A stretch of DNA of 64,000 nucleotides from Planktothrix serta PCC 8927 (GTDB taxonomy: Bacteria; Cyanobacteriota; Cyanobacteriia; Cyanobacteriales; Microcoleaceae). The notes under the pieces were generated by a model. It did no database searches, was not told where the DNA came from, and was given only the letters and a program-made list of their open reading frames with translations. This document shows positions 36,362-46,316 of the stretch, in pieces (position 1 is the first letter of the stretch; each line of letters opens with the position of its first letter). The position numbers and the translations under genes are program-made. The stretch is from contig NZ_LR734878.1 of NCBI RefSeq assembly GCF_900010725.2, positions 114,634 through 178,633 on the forward strand, read 5' to 3'.

Positions 36362-37213
36362 ATGATGACCTCAACTAATCCAACGCAACCCATCTGGGCT
36401 GATGCTCATGTTCATATTTATGACTGCTATGACCTAGAGCAATTTTTAGATGCGGCACTAAAAAATTTTAATGCCACGGCTCAAAATTCTGGGTATTCCC
36501 AAGCAGAAACAGCCCTGCTATTTTTAACAGAAACCGCTCAGGATCATTATTTCCAAAAACTGATTCAATCGACAAAGCAAGAGGGAAATTCCAACCTAAT
36601 GCTCAAAGATTGGAGCCTTTTAGGAACAGAAGAAAACTGCTCTGTCTACGCCAAACATTCAACGGGACAGGGTATTTTTATTTTTGCGGGTCGTCAAATT
36701 GTCACCGCCGAGAATCTGGAAGTTCTCGCCCTATTAACGGCTGACGAATTTGCGGATTGTTTACCCATTGATTCCACAATTCAAAAAGTCATTGATAAAG
36801 GCGGTATTCCCGTTCTGCCTTGGGGTTTCGGGAAGTGGATGGGAGAACGGGGAACGATTATTAGCCGTTTATTAGAACAAAAAGAATCCTTTCCTTTATT
36901 TCTAGGAGACAACGGCGGCCGTCCTACGTTTTGGACTCAACCTGTTTATTTTAAACAAGCAGAAAAACAGGGATTAAAAGTTTTACCAGGAACTGATCCC
37001 CTCCCTTTTGCTTCCGAATCTTGGCGACCGGGAAGTTTTGGATTTGCCATTCAAGGATCAATTGATCCCCATAAACCCGCCCAAAGTATTAAGGAAATTT
37101 TATTAGATCCTAATACTCAACTGCAAAACTATGGAACCCAGGAAACTCCTCTGCGTTTTATTCGCAATCAAATTGCGATGCAACTGGTTAAACGGATGAG
37201 AAAAAAAGGATAA
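36362..37213 (+). CDS. Putative metal-dependent (amidohydrolase/PHP-like) hydrolase
   Basis: 283 residues. The N-terminal DAHVHIYDCYD motif (HxH plus acidic residues) is the start of an amidohydrolase or PHP-type metal-binding barrel. Later candidates for ligands are in GDNGGRP and PGTDPLPF. No signal peptide. I do not recognise an exact family. It is the first gene of the same-strand cluster and lies one base from the glycosyltransferase gene, so translation is probably coupled; that suggests it acts on a sugar or glycan intermediate. Confidence 0.6.
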   Translation: MMTSTNPTQPIWADAHVHIYDCYDLEQFLDAALKNFNATAQNSGYSQAETALLFLTETAQDHYFQKLIQSTKQEGNSNLMLKDWSLLGTEENCSVYAKHSTGQGIFIFAGRQIVTAENLEVLALLTADEFADCLPIDSTIQKVIDKGGIPVLPWGFGKWMGERGTIISRLLEQKESFPLFLGDNGGRPTFWTQPVYFKQAEKQGLKVLPGTDPLPFASESWRPGSFGFAIQGSIDPHKPAQSIKEILLDPNTQLQNYGTQETPLRFIRNQIAMQLVKRMRKKG

Positions 37214-37214
37214 A

Positions 37215-37811
37215 ATGATGAAAGCATTAGTGATTTCGCCCCAACCCTTTTATACCCCTCGTGGGACTCCTTTTAGTGTCTATTACCGCACCTTAATTAC
37301 AGCCGAATTAGGGGTTGATATTGATTTACTTACCTATGGCGAAGGTGAAGACGTAGACATTCCAGGGGTTCGGATCATTAGAATTCCCAGTTTTCCGATG
37401 TTTGGAAATGTTAAAATCGGCCCTTCAAAACTGAAGTTATTTTTAGATATTTTCATTACCCTATGGACGTTGGCATTACTGATCAAAAATCGCTATGATT
37501 TTGTTCATGCTCATGAAGAAGCTATCTTTGTTTGTGCGTTATTTAAACCCATTTTTAAATTCCGCCTAATTTATGATATGCACTCTAGTCTTCCTGAACA
37601 GTTAACAAACTTTCGATTTACCACCTCTCAATGGTTAATTGATTTATTCAAGAAAATGGAAGATGCTTGTTTACATACCTCCGATGCTACTATTACCATC
37701 TGTCCCAGTTTATATAATTATGCAGTGGGAGTTATTGGGGATAAACAAAAAGTTTTCTTGATTGAAAATTCGATCTTTGATGAAGTGAAAGTTTCCCAGA
37801 AAACCACTTAA
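37215..37811 (+). CDS. Glycosyltransferase family 4, N-terminal (acceptor) half
   Basis: 198 residues. The first half of a GT-B fold: LVISPQPFYTPRGTPFSVYYRTLI, RYDFVHAHEEAIFVCALF, LIYDMHSSLPEQLTNF, and the end TICPSLYNYAVGV...VFLIENSIFD. The ORF stops at the hinge between the two Rossmann domains. The donor-binding half is the next ORF, in the same frame, after two further in-frame stops. The two may work as a heterodimer, or this may be a broken gene. Confidence 0.8.
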   Translation: MMKALVISPQPFYTPRGTPFSVYYRTLITAELGVDIDLLTYGEGEDVDIPGVRIIRIPSFPMFGNVKIGPSKLKLFLDIFITLWTLALLIKNRYDFVHAHEEAIFVCALFKPIFKFRLIYDMHSSLPEQLTNFRFTTSQWLIDLFKKMEDACLHTSDATITICPSLYNYAVGVIGDKQKVFLIENSIFDEVKVSQKTT

Positions 37812-37865
37812 ATTTTATCGTTTTAACCCTTTCAAACCAAACGTTAATCACCAGGAGAGCAGCCC

Positions 37866-38537
37866 ATGACCTTATCAGATGTGGAAAAAGCATTAGGAAT
37901 TTCACCCACTATTTTCCAAAAACATTTAGTTGTTTATGCGGGAACTTTAGAGTCCTATCAAGGCATTGATCTTTTACTTCAAGCCTTTGTTTCTGTGGTT
38001 AACGCTGATCCCGAAGCCTTTTTATTAATTGTAGGTGGAAGTGCTGAACAAACTCAATCTTTCTCCAATTTAGCGACGGAATTGGGTATTACAAAACAAT
38101 GTTTATTTACAGGTCGGCTTGAACAATCTTTAGCTCAAAATTATGCCAACCGTGCTAAAGTTCAAGTATCACCCCGTCGCAGTGGAACCAATACCCCGTT
38201 AAAAGTCTATCAACAATTAGCCAGTGGAATTCCCTTAGTCGCCACTCGAATTTATTCTCATACTCAGGTTTTAGATGACACTGTAGCCTTCTTAGTTGAA
38301 CCCGAACCGGAAGATTTAGCACGGGGAATTATCGAAGCATTAAGCAATGAAACTGAAGCTCAACAAAAAGCTAAAAATGCTCAACGCCTGTATCAAGACA
38401 AATATTCTCGTGAAGTTTATACCCAGAAAATGATTAATTTATTAGAATTTGTCACGAAGACTCCCCTTAAAAAACCTGAAAATTCTAAAAGTTCAGAAAC
38501 TCCATCGGCTAATAGCTTGAATTTAAAATCCAGCTAA
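37866..38537 (+). CDS. Glycosyltransferase family 4, C-terminal (donor-binding) half
   Basis: 223 residues. The C-terminal GT-B domain of GT4: LVVYAGTLESYQGIDLLLQAF, LLIVGGSAEQTQ, CLFTGRLEQSLAQNY, and the sugar-nucleotide region VSPRRSGTNTPLKVYQQLASGIPLVATRIYSH. It has its own ribosome-binding site (CAGGAGAG, 6 bp before the ATG). A GT4 enzyme normally needs both halves in one chain of about 400 residues. A low-complexity tail rich in Lys, Ser and Asn ends the protein. Confidence 0.8.
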   Translation: MTLSDVEKALGISPTIFQKHLVVYAGTLESYQGIDLLLQAFVSVVNADPEAFLLIVGGSAEQTQSFSNLATELGITKQCLFTGRLEQSLAQNYANRAKVQVSPRRSGTNTPLKVYQQLASGIPLVATRIYSHTQVLDDTVAFLVEPEPEDLARGIIEALSNETEAQQKAKNAQRLYQDKYSREVYTQKMINLLEFVTKTPLKKPENSKSSETPSANSLNLKSS

Positions 38538-38730
38538 ATAGAAACCCGGTTTTGGGTTAGTTTCTGGCTAAAATCACGATGGAATGTTAAGAAACTCGGT
38601 TGCTTTGATCTAAAAAGCTTGCCGAACCCATTAGTTTTAATTAAAATAGAGCAAACTTAGGGGAAATTCCTTAACCTTAAGTTTTGAGTCCATTCGTTTT
38701 AAATACAGATCCGTTGGGGGATTAAAATCG

Positions 38731-40605
38731 ATGTGTGGAATAACAGGCGTCGCGGCGTTAAATGGCTCACCTCACCCCACCTTGGAACAGTTAAAAACCA
38801 TGTGTGATAGCATCTTCCATCGGGGGCCAGATCAAGATGGGATGCACGTTCAAGACGGGGTTGCATTAGGAATGCGGCGGTTGTCAATCATCGATTTAAG
38901 TGGCGGACGACAACCCATTTTTAATCAAGCTCGCACAATTTTAACGGTTTTTAATGGCGAAATTTATAACTTTCGTGAACTCCGTAGCAAACTAGAAGCA
39001 AAGGGCTATACTTTCGCGACCAAAACCGATACAGAAGTGATTGTCTATGCGTATGAAGAATATGGGCTAGACTTTCCCAAATATCTAAATGGGATGTTTG
39101 CCATCGCCCTCCATGATACTGTTAAGAAAAAACTGTATTTAGTGCGGGATCATTTAGGCATTAAACCTCTCTATTATGCCTTTGATCAAAACTATTTAGT
39201 TTGGGGTTCAGAAATTAAAGCCATTCTAGCCAGTGGACTGGTTAAAAAAACTTTAGACCTCGATGCGTTAGGAGAATATTTAGCCTGGGAATATGTTCCG
39301 GGGAAAGCAACACTTTTTAAAGAAATCCGGCAATTAGAACCCGGACAAATGTTAGAAATTGACCTCGAAAATCCCCAATGTCAACCCCAAACCTATTGGG
39401 ATATTCCCGCCACTGGAGAAATAGAATTATCAGATCAAGACTGGGCTGATAAAGTCGAAGATCAACTCAGAAAATCCGTGACAATGCAACTGGTGAGTGA
39501 TGTTCCTTTAGGTGCATTTCTCTCTGGGGGAGTTGATTCTTCCCTGACCGTTGCTTTAATGGGGAAAGCCCAAACCTATAGTATTGGGTTTGATGATCCC
39601 TCCTACAATGAGTTGAAATGGTCGGAAAAAGTGGCGACTCATTTAGGCGTTGAACATATTAACGAAGTGATTAAACCCGATGTGGTGGAATTATTTGAAC
39701 ATTTAATGTATTTCCTCGATGATCCCATCGGAGATTTTTCAATTTTTCCCACCTTTTTAGTCTCTAAATTAGCACGAAAATATGTCACGGTTTCTCTGAG
39801 TGGAGATGGTGGCGATGAACTATTTGGAGGGTATGAAACCTATTTAGCCGATGAAAAAGCCCGACAATATCAGAAAATTCCGGCTATTTTTCGTAAGAAT
39901 TTAATGGAACCCTTAATTAACTCTCTGCGTCCGCGCCCGGAGAAAAAAGGGTTAGTTAATAAAGCCAAACGCTTCATTGAAGGGTTAGAAAATCCCGTTG
40001 ATTTATCCCATGCGCGTTGGCGAATTTTCGCCGGGGATACGGTGCGATCGCAATTATTTACCGCCGAAGCAAATCAAGAATTAGTCACACCCTCAGCGTC
40101 TCATATTATTGATTTATTCAATAAAGCAGGCGACCGTCAACCCCAAAATCGCAGTATGTATGTGGATGTCAAAAGCTATTTAAGCGATGACATTTTAGTC
40201 AAAGTTGATCGAATGTCAATGGCGGTTTCCTTAGAGTCACGAGTTCCCTATCTTGACCCGGATTTAGTTGAATTAGCCTTCCAAATTCCTGATCGGTTAA
40301 AATTAGCAAATGGTGAAACTAAAGTTCTGTTAAAGTCCATCGCAGCCCGTCACGTTCCCCCAGAATGTGTGTATCGTCCCAAGGAAGGATTTAGTATTCC
40401 GATTAAAAATTGGCTCTGTAATGAATTCCGGCCGTTAATGGAAGAATTACTCAGTGATCAAGCCATTCGAGAGCAGGGAATTTTCCAAGTCAATACAATT
40501 AAGCGACTCAAACAGGAACATTTAGCGGGAACCGCCAACCATAGCCATATTTTATGGTCATTAATTGTGTTTCAAAGTTGGTATAAACGCTGGCTAAAAA
40601 GCTAA
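38731..40605 (+). CDS. asnB: Glutamine-hydrolysing asparagine-synthetase-type amidotransferase
   Basis: 624 residues. Cys2 (MCGITGV) is the glutaminase nucleophile of class II amidotransferases. The GATase part has FHRGPDQDGMH and VFNGEIYNFRELR. The synthetase part has the PP-loop SGGVDSSL and SLSGDGGDELFGGY. The length and sequence resemble the amidotransferase paralogs found in polysaccharide and exosortase clusters rather than the short housekeeping AsnB. It may amidate a uronic acid or other carboxyl group of a glycan; this is inferred from the neighbours. Confidence 0.9.
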   Translation: MCGITGVAALNGSPHPTLEQLKTMCDSIFHRGPDQDGMHVQDGVALGMRRLSIIDLSGGRQPIFNQARTILTVFNGEIYNFRELRSKLEAKGYTFATKTDTEVIVYAYEEYGLDFPKYLNGMFAIALHDTVKKKLYLVRDHLGIKPLYYAFDQNYLVWGSEIKAILASGLVKKTLDLDALGEYLAWEYVPGKATLFKEIRQLEPGQMLEIDLENPQCQPQTYWDIPATGEIELSDQDWADKVEDQLRKSVTMQLVSDVPLGAFLSGGVDSSLTVALMGKAQTYSIGFDDPSYNELKWSEKVATHLGVEHINEVIKPDVVELFEHLMYFLDDPIGDFSIFPTFLVSKLARKYVTVSLSGDGGDELFGGYETYLADEKARQYQKIPAIFRKNLMEPLINSLRPRPEKKGLVNKAKRFIEGLENPVDLSHARWRIFAGDTVRSQLFTAEANQELVTPSASHIIDLFNKAGDRQPQNRSMYVDVKSYLSDDILVKVDRMSMAVSLESRVPYLDPDLVELAFQIPDRLKLANGETKVLLKSIAARHVPPECVYRPKEGFSIPIKNWLCNEFRPLMEELLSDQAIREQGIFQVNTIKRLKQEHLAGTANHSHILWSLIVFQSWYKRWLKS

Positions 40606-40647
40606 TCGGTTTTTTGTTTAATTTCGATTATAAACCCTCTATTTACT

Positions 40648-42174
40648 ATGACAACAATTACCAGAAATCCCTCAACAGCAGCCCAATCTTCCTATGATTT
40701 AATCATTATAGGAGGAGGAATTTATGGAGCAATGCTCACCTTAGAAGCGGCTCGGAGAAATTTGCGATCGCTATTAATTGAAAAAGCCGATTTTGGCGGA
40801 GCAACCAGTTATAATAGCCTCCGTATTGTTCACGGAGGATTTCGCTATTTACAAACCCTCGATTTACCTCGATTTTATGAATCCGTCGGAGAGCGGAAAT
40901 GGTTTCTTAAAACCTTTCCCGACTTAGTAAAACCCCTCTCCTGTTTAATGCCCTTATATGGTAAAGGATTACGTCGTCCGCCGATTTTATTAACAGCTTT
41001 AAAACTCAACGATACCCTATCCTTTACTCGTAACCAAGGCATTCGTCCAGACCGTCATTTACCCCCCGGAAAAGTGATCAAATCTGAACAGGTGAAAGAG
41101 CTTTTTCCCGGTGTTGATACCGAAGGATTGCAAGCTGGAGCGATTTGGCACGATGCCTGTATGCCCGATTCTCAAAGGTTAGTGATCGGAATTTTACGTT
41201 GGGCTTGTTCCTTGGGAGCAACAGCTTTAAACTATGTAGAAGCCCGAGATTTATTAAAGGTAAATCAAACGGTTTCTGGGGTTATCGCTCAAGATCAATT
41301 AACCGGAGAAACCCACGAATATCAAGCTAAAATTGTGGTGAATGCGGCGGGGCCTTGGTGTCGAGAAATAGCAGCCCAATTTGATCAAGATGTTCCGAAT
41401 TTATTCTATAAATCCATTGCTTGGAATATCCTATTTGATCGAGAAACCTTATCGGATTTTGCCTTAGCCGTAGAACCCAAAAAACCCAACGCCCAAACCT
41501 ATTTTCTCCATCCCTGGAAAGGGCGACTGTTAGCGGGAACTATTCATAATCCTTGGGTTAAAGAAATTCAAGCTAACCCCATCCCAGACCCCTCAGAAAT
41601 TAGTGAATTTATTGATAATCTCAATTTAGCCATTCCGGGGTTAAACTTAAGCAAAACCGAAATTCTTCGCGTTTTTTCCGGTTTACTTCCGGCTGACAAA
41701 CCTGATAGTAATGAACTGGCTGTGAGGGAAGTAATTTTAAATCATGAAACCCTGAATCAAGGGATTAAAGGATTGTATAGTATTTCTGGGGTAAAATTCA
41801 CAACGGCTCGTCTGGTTGCAGAAAAAACAATTCAGCAAATTTTTCCCCAACTTCCGCCCGTTGATTCAACAGAAATCGCGCCTTCGCAAGCACAACGTCC
41901 CCAAGGATTGTATGATTATCATTGGTATCCTCAACCTGAACTCGCAGACTGTTTCCAGGAACTCCAGGATATTATTGAAAATGAAGCCGTACAGCATTTA
42001 GATGACTTAATTCTGCGTCGGACAAGTTTAGGAGATAATCCCAAACGGGCGTTAAAAATTGCCCCAATGGTTTGTAAACTGTTTAATTGGGATGAGCAAA
42101 AATCTAAACAAGAAATCCAGCGTTTAGAAGACTTTTATCAAAGGTGTGGAATGGTAGAATTAACTAAAATTTGA
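40648..42174 (+). CDS. FAD-dependent oxidoreductase, glycerol-3-phosphate dehydrogenase-like
   Basis: 508 residues. The FAD site is LIIIGGGIYGAMLTLEAARR followed by LLIEKADFGGATSYNSLRIVHGGFRYLQ, typical for the DAO/GlpD fold. VVNAAGPWCREIA and SGVKFTTARLVAEK are later FAD-contacting motifs. No membrane anchor is evident. GlpD oxidises glycerol-3-phosphate; the cluster context suggests a different polyol, sugar or phosphate ester. It starts 42 bp after the amidotransferase gene. Confidence 0.85.
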   Translation: MTTITRNPSTAAQSSYDLIIIGGGIYGAMLTLEAARRNLRSLLIEKADFGGATSYNSLRIVHGGFRYLQTLDLPRFYESVGERKWFLKTFPDLVKPLSCLMPLYGKGLRRPPILLTALKLNDTLSFTRNQGIRPDRHLPPGKVIKSEQVKELFPGVDTEGLQAGAIWHDACMPDSQRLVIGILRWACSLGATALNYVEARDLLKVNQTVSGVIAQDQLTGETHEYQAKIVVNAAGPWCREIAAQFDQDVPNLFYKSIAWNILFDRETLSDFALAVEPKKPNAQTYFLHPWKGRLLAGTIHNPWVKEIQANPIPDPSEISEFIDNLNLAIPGLNLSKTEILRVFSGLLPADKPDSNELAVREVILNHETLNQGIKGLYSISGVKFTTARLVAEKTIQQIFPQLPPVDSTEIAPSQAQRPQGLYDYHWYPQPELADCFQELQDIIENEAVQHLDDLILRRTSLGDNPKRALKIAPMVCKLFNWDEQKSKQEIQRLEDFYQRCGMVELTKI

Positions 42175-42218
42175 TCCATAAAACCTGTTTTTAATAGTAT
42201 TAAAGGGAGCAACTTTTT

Positions 42219-43226
42219 ATGAAAGCTTTAGTCACAGGAGCCAACGGTTTTACCGGAAGTTACCTCACCAAACATTTACTCGATAAAGGCTATGAAGTGC
42301 GGGTATTAGTTCGCAAAAATTCTAATCAAAGTGCCTTGGAAGGATTACCCATTGAATATGCTTTTGCCGATATTGCCGATGATAACCCCTTAGAAGATAC
42401 GGTGATGGATGGGGTCGATGTGGTTTATCATATTGCAGCATTATATCGGGCGGAAAATGTACCCAGAGAGTATTTTTGGGATGTGAATGTTAAAGGAACT
42501 CGCAAAGTTTTAGAAGCAGCAAAAAAAGCTAATGTTAAACGGTTTGTTCATTGTAGTACCGTTGGAGTTCAGGGGGAAATTAAAACCCCTCCTGCCAAAG
42601 AAGAAGACCCTTATTCACCGGGAGATTATTATCAAGAATCTAAAATGGATGGCGAATTGTTGGCGTTAGATTTCTTTAAAAAAGAAAATTTAGCGGGGTG
42701 TGTAGTTCGTCCCGTTGGTATTTATGGCCCTGGAGATTTACGGTTTCTAAAACTGTTTAAATATATCTACTCCGGCAAATTTAAAATGATTGGGAGTGGG
42801 GAAGTTCTCTATCATCTGACCTATGTGGAAGATTTGGCCGCAGGTATTGCGTTAGCGGGGGAAAAAGAAGCCGCCATCGGTGAAATTTTTACCATTGGTG
42901 GGAATGAATTTGTCACGCTTAATCAATTGGTTCAAAAAATTGCTGATATCTATAATAAACCCGTTTCTAAGTTGAGAATTCCCGTTTGGCCTGTCTGGTG
43001 GGCGGGTTATTTATGCGAACTGATTTGTCTACCTTTAAATATTTCTCCGCCTATTTATCGCCGCCGGGTTGATTTCTTTATTAAAGACCGAGCTTTTGAT
43101 ATTTCTAAGGCGCGAAAATTATTAGATTATGAACCCAAAGTTCCCTTAGATGAAGGGTTAAGAAAAACAGCCCTTTGGTATAAGGATTCAGGGTTATTGG
43201 AATCGTCATCTGCCTTGAAATCTTAG
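42219..43226 (+). CDS. NAD-dependent sugar epimerase/dehydratase (HpnA-like)
   Basis: 335 residues of the extended SDR family. NAD-binding GxxGxxG is GANGFTGSYL, the next strand ends YAFADIAD, and the active site is Y-x3-K (YYQESKMDG). VYHIAALYRAENVPREYFWDVNVKGT resembles HpnA, the hopanoid-associated sugar epimerase. Here it sits in a glycan cluster, and no squalene-hopene cyclase is seen in the window. Ribosome-binding AGGGAG lies before the ATG. Confidence 0.87.
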   Translation: MKALVTGANGFTGSYLTKHLLDKGYEVRVLVRKNSNQSALEGLPIEYAFADIADDNPLEDTVMDGVDVVYHIAALYRAENVPREYFWDVNVKGTRKVLEAAKKANVKRFVHCSTVGVQGEIKTPPAKEEDPYSPGDYYQESKMDGELLALDFFKKENLAGCVVRPVGIYGPGDLRFLKLFKYIYSGKFKMIGSGEVLYHLTYVEDLAAGIALAGEKEAAIGEIFTIGGNEFVTLNQLVQKIADIYNKPVSKLRIPVWPVWWAGYLCELICLPLNISPPIYRRRVDFFIKDRAFDISKARKLLDYEPKVPLDEGLRKTALWYKDSGLLESSSALKS

Positions 43227-43256
43227 ACTTTGATTTGTTGATAAACCTTTTAGTTT

Positions 43257-43273
43257 GGTGGGCATAGCCCACC
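43257..43273. repeat. GGTGGGC-ATA-GCCCACC palindrome
   Basis: A 7-bp-arm palindrome placed 9 bp upstream of the next ATG, where a ribosome-binding site would be expected. It is of the type seen repeatedly in cyanobacterial genomes and could weaken or attenuate expression of the downstream acyltransferase. Confidence 0.6.
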
Positions 43274-43282
43274 CTACGAATA

Positions 43283-44083
43283 ATGATTGAAAATCGCAAA
43301 ATTATTACCAAAGTTTCTCTGTCTGAACAACTGAATCAATCTGAATCTTCTTTGTTAAAACGCTATCAAACGAAAGCATTGGGAACGGATGATTTAGGGC
43401 ATTTTATCCAATATGAATTAGCTAACTTTTTGTTCGGAAATTTATCAGGCGCGTTGGGTTATGTCGCCCGGAAATCAGCTTATAAAGGATTATTTAAAAG
43501 TACGGGTGGAGGGATTATTTTAGGCAAAGGGATTGTTTTACGTCATCCCAAAAAAGTCACGTTAGGCAACCGAGTTGCTATTGATGATTATGTTTTAATT
43601 GATGCTAGTGGTGCGGGAGAGGAAGGCATAACTTTAGATGATGATGTCATTATTTCTCGAAATTGTGTCATTCAAGGCAAAATCGGAGGAATTTCGATTG
43701 GTAAAAAAACCGATTTAGGCTGTAATACAATTCTGTCTTCTAGTGGAGGAATTTCTATTGGTAATTCCGTTTTAATTGCAGGTAACTGTTATATTGGGGG
43801 AGGCAGATATATTACAGACCGTTTGGATATTCCGATGATGGAACAGGGGGTTTATACTAAAGGTGCGGTGGTGATTGAGGATGATGTTTGGTTAGGGGCG
43901 GGTTCAACGGTTTTAGATGGGGTAAAAATTGGCAAAGGTTGTATTGTCGGGGCGGGTGCAGTGGTTACAAAAGATTTACCAGAATATGCCATTGCTGCGG
44001 GTGTTCCTGCTAAAATTATTAAAATGAGAACGGAAACAAACGATAGTTTAAATACCCCTTCTAACCATCATGCCCAAACCTAA
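43283..44083 (+). CDS. Left-handed beta-helix acyltransferase (hexapeptide repeat)
   Basis: 266 residues. Hexapeptide repeats begin near residue 80 (ILGKGIVLRHPKKVTLGNRVAIDDYVLI) and end with VWLGAGSTVLDGVKIGKGCIVGAGAVVTKDLPEYAIAAGVPAKII, the usual trimeric acetyltransferase signature. The His expected in the active site may be H92 or a later residue. It probably acetylates a sugar. Its last 14 bases overlap the start of the alpha/beta hydrolase gene, so the two are translationally linked. Confidence 0.85.
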   Translation: MIENRKIITKVSLSEQLNQSESSLLKRYQTKALGTDDLGHFIQYELANFLFGNLSGALGYVARKSAYKGLFKSTGGGIILGKGIVLRHPKKVTLGNRVAIDDYVLIDASGAGEEGITLDDDVIISRNCVIQGKIGGISIGKKTDLGCNTILSSSGGISIGNSVLIAGNCYIGGGRYITDRLDIPMMEQGVYTKGAVVIEDDVWLGAGSTVLDGVKIGKGCIVGAGAVVTKDLPEYAIAAGVPAKIIKMRTETNDSLNTPSNHHAQT

Positions 44084-45020
44084 GTTATATCCCTTTCTCG
44101 CTCAAACCTATCCCATTTTTAAACCTTTATATCAACTGTTGAGATACCGCTATCATCAACTGAATCTGTTAAAACAATCATCCTTGAAGGAACTTCATAA
44201 TATTCCTTATAAACCCACAAAAACTGTATCTTTTTTTGCAGGGGATTTAAAGTTAAAAGGAGATTTATATTTACCTGAAAATGCTGAAATAGCCCCAACC
44301 TTGATTCTCTTGCATGGGTCTTCTATGTTAGGCAGAAAATTGCCGATTATGCCCGCCCTAGGTGAAGGGTTTCAACAGCAAGGATATCGAGTTTTTGCCT
44401 TTGATCTTCGCGCTCATGGAGAATCTGAAAAGCCTCAAAATTATACAACAGCAGCGTTTAATTTTGCTCAAGATGTAACCGCAGCTATTGATTATTTAAA
44501 CGCTAATTTTCCGAGTCAAAATGATCAAATTTATGTTTTAGGTCATTCCTTTGGGGGCGGCGTCACGATGGCAGCCCAAGCCCAAGACCCGCGAATTTCT
44601 AAAGCGGTTGTTTTTGCGCCGCCCCGTCGTTTGAAAGAACGTTTTTTAAATCCAGAAGCCCAGGAAAAAGAAAAATTAATGTTTCGTTGGCAAGTGGATA
44701 TGCAGCTTCCCAAACCCCTAGAATTTTCTTTTTGGGAACCTATAATGGCAGCTTTAGATATAGAAACCTATTTAAAAGATTATACCCAACCCGGACATAT
44801 TCCTTTATTATTATTAGATGCGGAATTTGAACCTGCTGAGGATTTAGCCTTTTTAAGAAATTTATCTCAAAAAATGGTTCCTCCTGTTGAGTATTGGACA
44901 GTTCCCCAGGCTGATCATTATTTGAATACCGGATTGATTTTGAATCAGGGATTTGCTCAGGGTACAGCAATTTCAACCTTTATTAACTATGTTGATAATT
45001 GGTTGAAAAAAACTCATTAA
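44070..45020 (+). CDS. Alpha/beta hydrolase
   Basis: 316 residues. LILLHGSSMLGRKLP is the oxyanion region, GHSFGGGVTMAA carries the nucleophile Ser, and the late QADHYLNTG carries the catalytic His. A basic, helical N-terminus of about 50 residues (QLLRYRYHQLNLLKQSSLKELHN) precedes the core and may be a membrane-associated cap. Possibly an esterase acting on the acylated glycan. The start overlaps the previous gene by 14 bp. Confidence 0.82.
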   Translation: MPKPKLYPFLAQTYPIFKPLYQLLRYRYHQLNLLKQSSLKELHNIPYKPTKTVSFFAGDLKLKGDLYLPENAEIAPTLILLHGSSMLGRKLPIMPALGEGFQQQGYRVFAFDLRAHGESEKPQNYTTAAFNFAQDVTAAIDYLNANFPSQNDQIYVLGHSFGGGVTMAAQAQDPRISKAVVFAPPRRLKERFLNPEAQEKEKLMFRWQVDMQLPKPLEFSFWEPIMAALDIETYLKDYTQPGHIPLLLLDAEFEPAEDLAFLRNLSQKMVPPVEYWTVPQADHYLNTGLILNQGFAQGTAISTFINYVDNWLKKTH

Positions 45021-45087
45021 GCTTTTTTAGGTATAACATAAATAAAAGAGTTTATATCAGATCTTATTATTCGGGGTGAATTTGAGC

Positions 45088-46281
45088 ATGAAACCAAATG
45101 TTTTGAACCTCACAGATTTTTGTAAGGGACTAGCCATCGCACTTGTCGTTTTAGTCCATTATCGAGGCGGGTGGTTTGGTTGGCAAGGAGTCCATATTTT
45201 TATTGTTTTAAGTGGTTTAGGGTTAGCCTATTCCTGCGCCAAACAACCTCAAACATTTTCCTGGGTTGATTGGTTTATTCGTCGGATGAGACGAGTTCTC
45301 CCCGTGTATTGGATAGCGGTGATTTTTTCGTTTCCGCTATTAGCCTATTTAACCACATTGAATTTTGCTGTTACTCGGACTATTTTAGATTTTTTTCTTT
45401 TAACCAATGTTTTTGAAGATTTTCGCGGAGAAGCTACGGGAGCTTTTTGGTATATTCCCTTTATTATTGGGGCTTATTTGCTGTTTCCAATCTTATACAA
45501 TCGATTCCAAAAATATTCAACTTGGCAAGGGTATTCAATAATTCTATTGATTACGATAGCCATAGAATTTATTTATCGAGGAATTGCTATTTATTATTTA
45601 GATGGACTTCCCATTGCTCATACCGATAAATTCTTAGATATTTTTCCAACAACAGTTAAGGCACTAAACCATTATCCAGACTGGTTTTTTGGCTTCTTTC
45701 AACGGCGATCGCCCTTTGGGTTCATTCTCGCTCGAATTGGAGAATTCACCCTGGGAATGGTGGCAGGATTAGTTCTCGCTAAAAATAGTAATCTTTTTCA
45801 TAAAATCATTATTAATCCCTATATGGGATGGTTAGGGTTTTTGATTTGGCTCGGTGGACAATCCTTGCTTTATAGTGGATTATGGGGGTGGATTTTTACA
45901 GATTTTGTGATTGCTTTAGGAATGATTCTTTGGATTATTAATCTAGCTGATTTTACCCATAAAAAAATCCCTCTGCTGTTCAAAGCTGTCAGTTTAATCG
46001 GGATTTGGTCGTATTATATTTACCTGACCCATCAACCTTTTACCCGGCTATTTCCCCAAATCAAACATTATATTATGCCCCATGATCCCAACCTACTCAC
46101 CGACCTACTAACGGAATTTTTGTTTTTAGGGACAACCCTAGTTACTATTTATTTTGCGAGTGATTTAGCTCGGAGGTTTGATCAATCTAAAATACCCTCT
46201 AAAATGATTGTTCAATTTACTCCGATGTTAAATTATTTATTAGCCGCTTTTAAAAAGCTTTGGTTTGCTAAAAATTGGTAA
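45088..46281 (+). CDS. Membrane acyltransferase (acyltransferase 3 / OafA-like)
   Basis: About 397 residues with around ten membrane helices. The family signature is in the first helices (FCKGLAIALVVLVHYRGGWFGWQGVHIFIVLSGLGLAYS), followed by RRMRRVLPVYWIAV. It transfers acyl groups to sugars across the membrane. The ATG at 45088 follows a GGGGTGA stretch at suitable spacing; an in-frame GTG at 45076 would add four residues. Its last bases precede the lipoprotein gene start by 35 bp. Confidence 0.87.
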   Translation: MKPNVLNLTDFCKGLAIALVVLVHYRGGWFGWQGVHIFIVLSGLGLAYSCAKQPQTFSWVDWFIRRMRRVLPVYWIAVIFSFPLLAYLTTLNFAVTRTILDFFLLTNVFEDFRGEATGAFWYIPFIIGAYLLFPILYNRFQKYSTWQGYSIILLITIAIEFIYRGIAIYYLDGLPIAHTDKFLDIFPTTVKALNHYPDWFFGFFQRRSPFGFILARIGEFTLGMVAGLVLAKNSNLFHKIIINPYMGWLGFLIWLGGQSLLYSGLWGWIFTDFVIALGMILWIINLADFTHKKIPLLFKAVSLIGIWSYYIYLTHQPFTRLFPQIKHYIMPHDPNLLTDLLTEFLFLGTTLVTIYFASDLARRFDQSKIPSKMIVQFTPMLNYLLAAFKKLWFAKNW

Positions 46282-46316
46282 TTTTTAACTCAACTCAACT
46301 CAACGGAATAATAATT

